From: CALHRB01 sp964473465
Lineage (GTDB): Bacteria > Bacteroidota > Ignavibacteria > Kapaibacteriales > UBA2268
Length of the DNA stretch: 64,000 nt
Assembly: GCA_964473465.1 (NCBI GenBank)
Contig: CAYYPE010000007.1
Location: 62,001 to 126,000, forward strand
Direction of reading: 5' to 3'
In this document: positions 42,756 to 54,500 of the stretch, one piece after another
Layout of the letters: each line of letters starts with the position of its first letter
Position numbering within the stretch: the first letter of the stretch is position 1
Notes under the pieces: model-generated
Told to the model about the DNA's origin: nothing
Databases searched by the model: none
Seen by the model: only the letters and a program-made list of their open reading frames with translations
Program-made: the position numbers and the translations under genes

Positions 42756-45101
42756 TTAATTTCCAATTTCGATTATTCCATTGTTTATTACTGTACCTGT
42801 ATTGGTAATCTGCAATGTTCCTAATACAGGAGTGAACACTGAAGCAGGTCTTACCCAAAGACCGTTCAAACTTGCAACGGGTGTACCATTGTCATCTCCA
42901 CCTGCTGAAGCTCCTGCATTAAGGTTGAAAATACCAACATTAGTTCCAACCAATCTGGTTCTGAATATTCTCTCACCAACTCCCATCGTATTATCTTCAT
43001 TACCGATTAACAATGTTGCATTTGCAACGTTCATAATTCTTATTGAGTTAGCAGCGGCTCCTGCATCGCCTGGAACAGAACCATCAATTTCATCGTCGGG
43101 CCATGGGTCAGTTCCGAAAGGTCCTGTTGCTATACCAGTATAGACAACGTGGTTAATTTCGGCATTATCAGATGCGACGGGAACTCTACCTTCATCCCAT
43201 GTTCCGGGGTTTGTCCATCTTCCATGAGAAACAGAAATAATAGGTGCAGTTGTTGCTGTAATAATCAGATCACTTCCTGAAGCGAATCTGAAATATTTAT
43301 TTGGATCTGTATTATTCTCAACATAACCATCAACAAGGTCAATACCATTCAGTCCGGGACCACCACCTGAATAAGTTAAGTATCTCGGTGAATTATTTGT
43401 ATTAGCCCTATTATAAGTTGCACCCTGTCTTGATAATTTTTGCATATCAGCTGAACCAGAATATCCTTCTGCGAATCTGAATAAATCTCTATCGCCGGTG
43501 AAGCCAACTTCATCAGTTGATTCCCACATTACCTGCAAACCGGAAATTTTACCGCCGCCCTGATAAGTAGGAACTATCCTTCTGTTTATATCTGTTGTTG
43601 TGCTGAAGTTCTGGGCTTGGGTGGGAGCTGTTTGCTGTCTGATATCAAGAGTTAAATGTGAACCTGCCCCTGATGGAGCTGTTTCAAACGTGATAACTGT
43701 TTCCTCATTATTAAATGTATATGCTGTTCCTGCAACGGTACCTTCCCATCTAAATTTACCTCTGACTTCTACACCGCCTGAGTAATTAACATCATTATTA
43801 GAACCGTTATGAATCATTATTAATGCCTGATCGTTGTTAGTCATATCAGTTTCCTGCGAAACTGTAAGATTGCCGGCAACAACGACACCACCACGCCCAG
43901 CAGAGGTACCGGATGTTTTTGCTCCTGTGCCTATTAATTGGAGATTTCCATAACTGACAAAATCTCCGGGAGAATTAGTATTACCGAGAAGTGTTTGTGC
44001 TCCACCATCATACTGGAAGGTAGATGCAGCATCGAAGGTAAATTGACCTGCAGCTCTTGTGAATGCTCCTGAAACACTCATTGTCTGACCTGATGTCAAA
44101 GTTAAACTACCCGATGTGTTAGTAAAATCTCCGACAATGTCAATAGTACCTACTCTGCTAAGAGTATTGACCCCGCCACCGGGACCACCTGCATCATTTA
44201 TGAAATTCCCGTTAACCTGAAACACTCCGTCTCCAGCTGCTGGAGCAGGATTGAAAACACCAGCGGTATTATTTGCAAATTTATTACCACCACCATTAAG
44301 TGTAAGAGAGCCGGTTCCCATATTGAATGTTCCGGTATTTGTAACAAGTCCGGTTCCTGTTGAAGTTCCTGCTGCTAATGTTACTGTTCCGGCATTTATT
44401 ATGTTAACAAAATTAAAGGCTCCTGAATTTCCATTAAAAGTAGCACCTGAATTATTGTTAATATTAGTTGACTGAGTGAAGGATCCTGTTCCTAAAGTAA
44501 TAATTCCATCATTGATAACATCAGCATCAGATGTAGAAGCACCGCTTCCAAGTTGTAAGTTACCTAAAGAAGTATTAGTCAAAACTCCATTAGCATGAGT
44601 GAAAACATTTTGAACAACTGTAACCCCATCATTTGTTTTAAGTGAAGCTAACGGTAAATCTAAGTTATTATAGCCACCACCATTTGTACCATTTTCAGGG
44701 GCAATAATTTGTGTTCCGGATGTGCCATCGTAATGAATTGTGCTTGCTCCATATACTCTGTTGCCTCCTGTTGGCAAATAAGTATCAAAAATATAAACAT
44801 CACCGGTAAAACTTTTTACTCCGGTGCCAGAAGTAGCTAACTTAGTATAGTAGCGAGGTTGAACGTTTTGACCGGCGTCTTGTCTCCAATCAACAGTACC
44901 TTGAATTCTTGAGCCAATAAGTCCGAGTTCAGCTGTTCCATCAAAAATACCCGAAATGGATTTCATCCTGATAACGCCATTCGCTCCTGCGGTATAAGTA
45001 CCACCAGTATTATTAGTAAAATTTTGAGAAAGTGCTAATTCGGAAAATATAAATCCGAATAGTAAAACCACTGCAAATATGCGGGAAAGATTATTTTTCA
45101 T
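42756..45101 (-). CDS. Secreted repeat adhesin (781 residues)
   Basis: The signal peptide is MKNNLSRIFAVVLLFGFIFS, preceded by GGGAG six bases before the ATG. The mature protein is almost all low-complexity Gly/Asn/Thr beta-helix-like repeats (for example TLAAGTSTGTGLVTNTGTFN, GSLTLNGGGNKF), a passenger-domain style. Near residue 625 one copy of the module found seven times in the giant neighbour appears (SHGRWTNPGTWDEGRVPVAS). It ends in NTGTVINNGIIEIGN, nearly the same tail as the giant protein (NNDGVIEIGQ), with no standard T9SS sorting domain. It is probably an adhesin or matrix protein. A terminator follows; it has its own upstream spacer of 414 bp. Confidence 0.8.
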   Translation of the reverse strand: MKNNLSRIFAVVLLFGFIFSELALSQNFTNNTGGTYTAGANGVIRMKSISGIFDGTAELGLIGSRIQGTVDWRQDAGQNVQPRYYTKLATSGTGVKSFTGDVYIFDTYLPTGGNRVYGASTIHYDGTSGTQIIAPENGTNGGGYNNLDLPLASLKTNDGVTVVQNVFTHANGVLTNTSLGNLQLGSGASTSDADVINDGIITLGTGSFTQSTNINNNSGATFNGNSGAFNFVNIINAGTVTLAAGTSTGTGLVTNTGTFNMGTGSLTLNGGGNKFANNTAGVFNPAPAAGDGVFQVNGNFINDAGGPGGGVNTLSRVGTIDIVGDFTNTSGSLTLTSGQTMSVSGAFTRAAGQFTFDAASTFQYDGGAQTLLGNTNSPGDFVSYGNLQLIGTGAKTSGTSAGRGGVVVAGNLTVSQETDMTNNDQALIMIHNGSNNDVNYSGGVEVRGKFRWEGTVAGTAYTFNNEETVITFETAPSGAGSHLTLDIRQQTAPTQAQNFSTTTDINRRIVPTYQGGGKISGLQVMWESTDEVGFTGDRDLFRFAEGYSGSADMQKLSRQGATYNRANTNNSPRYLTYSGGGPGLNGIDLVDGYVENNTDPNKYFRFASGSDLIITATTAPIISVSHGRWTNPGTWDEGRVPVASDNAEINHVVYTGIATGPFGTDPWPDDEIDGSVPGDAGAAANSIRIMNVANATLLIGNEDNTMGVGERIFRTRLVGTNVGIFNLNAGASAGGDDNGTPVASLNGLWVRPASVFTPVLGTLQITNTGTVINNGIIEIGN

Positions 45102-45515
45102 ATAAAACTCCCAAAATAAAAATATAATTAATTGTAATACAAATTTTCTAAATATTGAATCTCAATAAATAATCGACTTAAAATAAAATAAATTTACTCT
45201 GTAATTTTTTCTGTTATTATTTAAATTTAACAAATTTTTAAATTAGTAACGTCTAATACTTTCACCTTAGTGTTACATCTACTTTTAAAAAGACCTCGAA
45301 GAAAAAAAATATAAAAGTTACCTTTTTTAAATACTACTAATTATTTTTAGAATAAAGACTTACAGAGTTTTCCACATTTATTGACAAATAAATAAAATAA
45401 ATGTGGACAAATTTATATAAATTTTTTTATTAAACAAAACTTTTTTTATATTTTCACTTAAAATTCAGTACTTCTACGGATATTTTATGATTCTTTTTAA
45501 AACTAATATGGTATT
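45102..45515. other. Non-coding spacer between the two repeat adhesin genes
   Basis: No gene is seen; the region is very AT-rich. It should contain the promoter of the 781-residue adhesin (minus strand). It also contains a perfect 12-bp inverted repeat at 45371-45407, 109 bp beyond the giant gene's stop. Confidence 0.7.
45371..45407. repeat. Perfect 12-bp inverted repeat (hairpin) after the giant gene
   Basis: TCCACATTTATT (45371-45382) and AATAAATGTGGA (45396-45407) pair fully around a 13-base loop. On the minus strand it is followed by AAAACTCTG, not a T-tract, so it is not a standard intrinsic terminator for the giant gene. It could be an mRNA 3'-end stabiliser or a protein binding site. 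Confidence 0.6.
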
Positions 45516-48500
45516 TTACTGACCTATTTCAATAACTCCATCATTATTTATTGAAGCACTATTTATTATACTACCTCTGACTTCCAATGCATCAACTCCG
45601 ATATTGTTTTGTAATATTGCTCCATTTGAATTAATTAGATTTCCTCTAATTAATAAGGGACTTACAACAAATTTTGTGCCTGGATTATTTAAAATTACAT
45701 TTCCTAAGCCAGATACTAAATTGACTGGCAGACTGCTTATAGTTTGATTTTCTCCTAATAATCCGTAAAACTCAATTGTGCTGTTAGGATCAACATTATA
45801 AGAAGAGTAGTTATTAATAGCAGTTTGCAAATTATTTGTCCCTCCAACTCGAAGCGAAGCATTAGAACTAATAGTAAATGTTCCAACACCAGAGTTATTG
45901 TTTGCCGTAAAATTAAGTAAGTCAAGTCTTCCAGTATTGATACTTAAATCATTTGAGATATTTAATGAATTAATTAGTGTAACTGTATTATCTCCAATAG
46001 GTCCTGTATTTTGAATAGATAAATTTCTTATATTAACAGGTAATCCATTACCCACAGTCTGATCAGAATTTCCATTGTATATAAAACTTGCAAGACCAGA
46101 GACAGTATAATTTCTTGATGCTGTCTGAATATTTCCAGAAGGACCGGATATTGTAATTCCTTCAGGTGAACCAATTGCTAATGTCGAATAGTTGTCAAGA
46201 GTAAAATTCTCACCATAAATAATATTCGGTCCGCAATTCAAAGTTCCCGTTGTATCTTGTGTTCTACCTACAGCTATACCTGCAATTGTAACTGATGGAA
46301 TATCTAAAGTTATTATATGATTACCAATTCCCAGACTACCTCCACCAATATTTACCGAATCAAGAGTTTCCTGAGGATAATCACCAAACACAGGACCAGA
46401 GTGTGTTCTTGAAGCAGTCCAACTGTTAATATCTGTCCAATTACCTGACTGACGGCTGAAAAATAGTCTCCTGAATGCTTCAATATTTGCAATAGTCCAA
46501 TCTCCCCGATAATTAGTATCCTGAAAACTTGCAAATGTTTCAAAATAATTAGAGGCAATATTAACATTTCCATAAATCGGTCTCCATGAGCCCGGACTGC
46601 CCTCTCTTGTAGGTCTCCATCTGCCAATGGAAGTAATCAGATTTTCATCTCCCGCAATATCATTATCATTATAATCAAATCTTAATTGTCCTTTTATTGT
46701 TGTTGTAACACTATCAACAACCCAGTATCTCTTTATGTAGCTATTTGTTCTGTCTGTTGGTAAATAAAGATGACCTTCGGAAGTTACAGGATCGGTTGAA
46801 CTTCCACGTGATGCTCTCATACCAATATACCCATCTACCCCTGAAGACTCAGTTATCAACCTTCCCGGCGTATAGTTATTGTTACCACTGTCATAAGAAC
46901 CTACCGGGAAAACGTAAGTTTGATTATTTGTTACATTTCTTATTAATAACCCGCTATTATTAGATGTTCTGATATATCTCAGGATACCTGTTCCCTGATA
47001 GTTTTGAATCGAAGCAGGATTTGAATTTTCAATCCTCAAATTGCTATTTGTGCCTAAAGCAATTATTTGATTATTAGGATTTGCTCCCTCGAGAAAATTG
47101 AGCGTTCCTTTTACGGAAGCATTCATATTCAATTCAACTAAGCCACTTGGATTGGCTCTGTTCATAATCAAATCGGAAAATAATAATGTTCCGGAACCTG
47201 ATATTACCTGATTCGAAGCAACGGCACCCTCAAATTTAAATATTGAAGTTGTATTGTCTCCTGCGGGATCAATTGTGAAATTCATAGTGCCATTTACTGT
47301 TAAATTGCCTGATAATCTAAAATCAACCGTGCTGTTCAAGGGTCTTAACTGTCCAGCAAGAACATTGATATTGCCCGATATCGTAAGAATTCCTGAGTTC
47401 GTTGAAACAATTCTTGTGTCATTGTCTGTAATGATGGTAAGATTTCCAATATTTGATGGAAAAGCAGCCCCGAATGACTGATTTAATGCTCCAGAAAATA
47501 CATAATTTGCATTAGGTTCAAAAGTTCTGGTCAAATCATCAAATCTCAAAAGACCTGCCAATCCGGGTTCTATACCAAGATTAGTTCTATTAGTCAGTGT
47601 TCCGTCGTCTCTTAAAGCAAAAACAGAGCTTCCAATTGAACTTTTTGATAAATAACTTCCCTGATTAACTATTAAATTACCGCTTGTAAGAATTTCTAAT
47701 AAAGCTAATTCAGGAACAATAGAAGACCCAAGCATTATTGAATTGCTATTTCCAATTATTACACTATCCCGAACCTCAGTCTCATCAATACCATAATTCC
47801 AGTCCGGGTTTGGAAATTCCCCTGCGGGAACCGGTGGTCCGCCAAGCCCGGTGAAAGACCAAGAGTTATTATCATTCCAGTTACCTGTCTGTCTTGAATA
47901 AAAAATTCGTTGCGATTTATTTCCAATATAGAACTCACCGATACCAATCCATTTGTTTTCAGCAGGAGCAAGCTCAACACTTGCCAGACCCAGATTCCAG
48001 GTCAGGTTACGTCTGTCTTTGTAAACCGGAGTTTCAGCAGGGATTGATTTTCTACGTATTACTGCAGTAGAAATATCAAGAGGAGCTAATTCAGCAACTG
48101 GAAATTGTAGGTTTACGTTTGCTAATCTCCCTCCCATTGCAAAGTTATCATAGCCAATTAAAGACCAATACCTCGGAATTGCATGGGCTTGATCCATTCT
48201 GTTCCCGCTAAAAGGTTCATTTGGCAAAGGTTTAACATTTTCGGCTTCTATAGAGCCTGCTTGTCCGCCAGTTCCAGTTAAGGACAGAATAACAGGTGTA
48301 TAATCATTTTCATTTCCTACTTCAAAAGTGTATGTTCCAGAGCCTGTCGAAATTGGTTTTCTAAGCTTTCCGTCAACATAACCATTGCCTTCTCTTTCAA
48401 CAAAACCCGTGCTGGTTAAGATCACTCTTCTGTTATTTGTTCTGACGTCAATTGGTGCAGCATTTCCACTCGAAAACCTTAAACGATTTTTTATGAATAT

Positions 48501-51500
48501 ATCAACATTCGAAGAGCCATCTACAATAACCTTGCCGCTTGGTTTACTTACATAAAAATTATGGAAGAGTGTCCCCCATGAATTATTCAAAGTGATATAT
48601 TGATCTAAAGATGAATTAATTAATTCAAATGTGCTAAGGCTCGGAATATAATTTGAATTTGCATTAATTATCAGGTTTCTGTTTAACTGAACAATCCTAC
48701 TACCAGCATCGAGGAAGCCACTCTGGATATAAATATTACTATCACAAGTAATATTGCTGGTGAGAAGAACTCTTCGGCTGGCAGAGTCCGGAGCAGTATT
48801 ATTAATTGTTAGAGATAAAACCCTGTTCGAGGGACCAATTGGCACTCCGTCGCCTGTGTTTTGAGTCTGATTAGAGCTATTAAATATATAATTAGAACGG
48901 CCATAATATCTTTGATTAGTTCTGATTGAACCACTATTAAGGCTTGCTCTTAGACCGAATTGATGTGCTGTTGAGATTATACAACTGTCATTCAGAGAGA
49001 AAGTCTCGCCTGTTATAAAGTTTATACCGGCGTTCAGATGACCGGGTCCTGAACCAACATTTTCGATTGTAACAGATTTAACATTTGCATCTGTATTCAG
49101 AATTACAGTTTTTCCATCACCAATATAAACCTGATGATTGATGGCATTGGGATATAATACCGTTTCAGGGGGTCCCCCATATCCCACAGTTGACCATGTT
49201 GATGGAGAAGTCCAGTTTCCATTAGCTACAGAATAAAAATCTACAGAGGTTCGTTCACCAATGATAAAATCATTTGATGTATTATCAAACAATGAATGAT
49301 TTATTGATTGAGTGCTGTTTGTCGTTCTTGTGCCAGTTGTAGTTTGATTCCAGGCACCGCCATTTCTTGAAACAAAATGCTCGAAATTAGTCCAGCTTGC
49401 TCCAGATGGAACATCTCCGGACGGAACATTCAGAGGCAAAAATGTCGTGGTTAAACTATATGTCCTTGAAGCTCCAAGAGCAAAATTGGAACCTGAAGGC
49501 CTGCTTATTCTCCACCTTCTTGTTATATATTTTGAAAGATTAATCGGAGGATCGGTCGGTGCAGGACTAACATTATTGAATACAATCATATCAAGCGGAC
49601 CATCTGTCCCTCCAGTGCCACTCAAACTCAAAACAGCCGGAGTATAAGCCGTATCTGTTCCAATGATAAATTCAACTGATTGAGTGCCAGTGGGAACTTC
49701 CCTTCTTAAAGTTCCATCAATATGTCCATTTCCAATTCTTTGAACCTGAGCTAAATCTCCAGTCGTCTGAAAATCTGTAAAAACATATCTATTATGAGTT
49801 CTTGAGTCAATAACAGCATTATTTCCTGAAGCAAATTTTAAAGTATTTCTAACTATCAAATTTGAATTCGTAAAAACACCAGCACTATCAAGAATTATTT
49901 TGCCTGATGGTTTACTGACTTCGATGTCGAAGAAAGCCTGATTATTGTAACTCGGTCCGGTATGTGTTGCAATAGCTTTCATATTTGCATATATCTGGTC
50001 TCCGGTTCCATTAAATGTAACTTTTCTTGCACCTACATTATCATTCCAGCCAACACCATCGGTTGTGAAATTTCCTCGATTGATAAAATTACCACCTAAA
50101 GTAAAACTGTTACAATGCAAATCCAAACAGCCATCTGCATCGATAACAACATTATTCAAAATTGTTAAATCACCATCCCAAAATAATGCAGACCTAAAAT
50201 CATTGTTAATGTCTTTTGTATATTTCACGTAAAGATTCCAGAGAGGAGCTGTTGGGCTTCCAAGAGCAATGTTTGCTCCACTACCTATATTTATACCGGT
50301 TTCTCCAATTTGCAATGTGCCACCGGTGACGTTAAATGTTGAGGCACCTACTTTATAGTCAACATCATCCGAATTTCTTGTTATAACGATTGTACCGCCA
50401 CTCCAGTTAAATATCGAAGATGAATTAGATAAGTCAAAGCCATAATATCCATAACTATTTGATGTTCCAACAGTTAAAACCCTTAGCGTTCCCCCACTAA
50501 TATTAAAATCGCAATATGACTGATTGAGAGTCCTCGAAAAACAGGAAGCAACCCTCATTTCACCGCCTGTCATGGTAAATTTTGTATTAGAGGCATAAAG
50601 GAAATGCTCTGCAGGATTACTGCTATTTCCGACATAAAGAATACCACCTTCTATAAATACAGAAGTATTTGAATTTGTATTTGTTCTTTCGTTAAATCTT
50701 ATACCTCCACTAACCAAATGAACACCCGTATTTGTTCCAAAAGTATAAGCTCCGGAACCATCAGCGCATAGTATTGCAGTATCAGAGTTATTATGCCTGT
50801 ATACACCTGAGCCAAGAACAAATCTTCTATCCGCAGTATTTGCTATGTTCAAAGCTCTTGAAAAGGTTGTTGAAAGGTTAATCAAAGTATCACTCAAGCC
50901 ATTAGTTTTGCTTAATCTGACATTGGACAATCTCCATCCGTTCGCACCTGTTCCGCCGCTAACAACTGAATTCCCACTACCTGAAAAAACTAAAAATGTA
51001 AATCTATTATTAGCTGGTCTAAAATCTATAGCATTAGCTGTAGTGTTATTATTAGTGAAATCACCATAAACATTCATAGTATCAGTAGTAGAATTAGTAT
51101 TTATTTCACTAATCGTTCCATTGCTTTCAACTATGATATTACGCAAAATTGTTAAACTCTTGTATGGTACAGCTCTATCAAATTGAAGTGAGCCAGCTAA
51201 TGTACCTCCAATTCTCAATGAATCAATACGAACTCCACCAGCTTGATTAAATCTTATATTATCTGAGTCTGCAATAAGAACTGTATCCCTTTCAAAAATC
51301 TGACCGGGCCAATATACAGCGGCAGATCCTGAATGAGAAATATTTGACCATGAGGAGGGATTGTTCCAATTAACATTTGTTTGACGACTGTAAAATATTC
51401 TTCCAGTGAAAAATGAATTTGGTTCACCGGCAGTCCAATCTCCGTTTAATCCAGTTTCTCCCTGAACAGTGATTGGAGAAGTTGTTGCATTTCTTGATGT

Positions 51501-54500
51501 ACCAAGGTTGACTTCCCAAGCTGAATTATATCTTGCTGGTATATATCTTGTTTGGTTACCGTTAACATCTGCTGGTTGATATACAAATGAGAGATTGGTA
51601 TTTGCTGGGTTTATATTTGTTATTCCCTGAGTAGTTAATCGCCAGTATTTTCCTAATAAATTGTCATTGCCTGAGACTCTATTGGGATGCAATCCTGACA
51701 AAATTTTGATATTGGTTGAGGCACTGCTAAAATCTCCACCGATGTTAACTACAGCTTCATTGTAAAGAGTTCCTATGCCAATTGGAAATGTGAAATTCCT
51801 TGTTACTCCTGTTCCGTTTGTATATTCCTTGATAATGCTACCAGAACTGGATGAACCGTCAGATTGGATCATCTTTGTTGAGGAAAATGGTCCTCCACTT
51901 ATACTGGAACTTGGTCCTAATCTTAAATCGTTATCATTAATTTTTAATAGTGAATTACTCGCAATATTAAGTGTTCCGTTTACAGTAATATTTGTATCGA
52001 GAGAAAGATGATTATTTGACTTATTTATAGTTAAACTATTAAATTGGGTTGAAGAATTACCCGAAATTGACTGATTCTTATCCTTCTCAAAAGATACAGT
52101 TCCAGTTCCAGCAACAAATGCATCAGAAGATGAATTATTTATCCAATTGCTATCAAGATAAATATTGAAATTATTACAGTTCAACTTTCCTGAGGATAAG
52201 AGTAAATTATTTCTAACTCTTATATTCTTACTTAAAGTAACAACATTATTTGGATTAGAACCAGTATTATTAATTTCAAGATATCCGAGTGTATCGGGGA
52301 TTCCGTTGCCAGTGTTTTGATTATTATTTCCAGTATAAACAAAGAATCCATTGAAATGGTTATTAAAATTATAATTTCTTACGGCTGTTCTAACGTTACC
52401 AGTAGCCCCTGATGTAGTTATACCATCAACTGAAGTAATTTTTAATTTGCCACCGCTTTTCAATGTAAACTGATTTATAGCATTTCCAAGCAGGTTATAT
52501 CCATTGAAATCTAATGTTCCTTGACCATTAATATCTTCTACCGTAACACTTGCAATAGTTCTATCCTGATCTAACGCAATTGTATTTCCATTACCAATGA
52601 AAACTACATCAGCTGATGTCGAAGGATAATCATCTGCGGGAGCACCTCCATATCCTTCGTATGACCAGTTACTCATACTGTTCCAGACGCCTGTTAGCCG
52701 AGTATAAAATATTCTTGTAACGGCAAAAGGCTCTCCAACTACAAAATCTACTCCAAAAGTTGTTATATTTGTTGCCTGTGTTGTTGTGCTTGTTCTTGCT
52801 CCGGTGGTAGTTGTGTTCCAAACACCATCCCACCTTCTAATTACAAAATTAAGCGGGTCTGATCCACCCCTCAAATCATCGGGATTAAGAAATTGAAGCG
52901 TCAGATCATAACTTCTTGCCCCAAAATTAAAAGGAGAGCTAAGGGGTCGGAAAAGCTTCCAGTAGCGTTGAACATTCTTCGCTGTGTCAAGTGTTAATGG
53001 GATATCATTAATATTCGGATGGTTAGTGCCATAAACAATCATGCTAACATGTCCTGCTATTCCCCCAGTTCCGTTAAAATCTAAAATTGCACGGTTATAT
53101 GCATCGGAAGTACCAACATCAAATGTTATTGCTGATGGATTTCCAGATGGTATATAACGCCTCATCTCACCATCAACATGACCTGAAGACCTTGTAACAT
53201 TAGCACCATTTCCAATAGATACAAAACGGTTGTTTGTTCTGGCATCTATTATTCCGTTCGTAAAAGTTAATTGATTAGTTACAAAAAGGCTATCTTCGAG
53301 CAAAACTTTTCCACTTGATTTATTTATGACCAAATTATAAAATGTTTCTCCTCCTGTCCTTATCATTCTTTGAATTCCATTTCCATTGAATGTTACCGTT
53401 CTGTTGCCGGGCGTGAAAATCCCATTATTTCTCCAGTTTCCACCTAATGTTACATCTCTGTTATTTGTTGAAACATTAAAATTACCTTGCTGTATATAAA
53501 TACTATCATTAACAGTAACATTATTAGTAAGATTAACAGTAGTAGGATTATTAAGAATCAATGTATTAATAGTTGGAGGAAGACCACTTCCGGTTGATTG
53601 AGTTGCTGCACCATAATAGATGAAATTACCATTATTATGTGTTCCTTCATTATAATTTCTGACTGAAGTTTGAATATTGCCTGTTGCACCGGAAGATGTT
53701 ATACCATCATTACTTGCAATAGCAAGTATTCCTCCGTTTCTTAAGGCAAAATTACCACCTCCGGATATAATATTAGTTCCTAAATTTAATCTACCTGCTA
53801 AACTGCTTTGACCAGCAGTTTCGACAATAACTGAATCACCTGCAGATGTTGTATAATTAACATTTAGGGTAATGGTTTTGCCATCACCAATGTAAATTAT
53901 TGATGGACTTGTCGGACTAATTGCTGAGGGCTCGCCGCCATATCTTGCAGTTGACCATGAGGATGCTGAATTCCAATTTCCATCTGCTATACTGTAGAAA
54001 GACAAAACAGTAGGCGGACCAACAACCAACCAGAATGTACCACTTAGACTTGAATAACCTAATGATTGTGTCGTTGTTGTTGTTCTGTTGCCAGTTGTTG
54101 GCTTTGACCAGACCGAGCCATTCCATAATCTTGTTTCAAACAGTAATGGATTGGCACCACCCCTGAGATCAGCAGGATTAAGAAAAGTAACTATAACATC
54201 AGCAGTTCTTGAACCTAAGGCAAATGTGCTGCTTCCCGGAATAGTTAAAGCCCATCTTTCCTGAACATATTGAGCGGAGTTAAGACCAGTTGGTGTATTT
54301 TGGTAACTTGAATCCTGGGCTTGCAAAAGTCCAGCACTGCCACCACTGCCATTTAATGTTAAAAACAGAGGTCTATAGCTACTTCCCCTTCCTATTGGGA
54401 AAAATGCAGATGAAACAGAACCAGATTGTAAATAAAGCCTTAAATTTCCATCTATATGCCCGAGGTTTTGCCTTGTGGCAGTACCAAGAAGGGTTACAAA

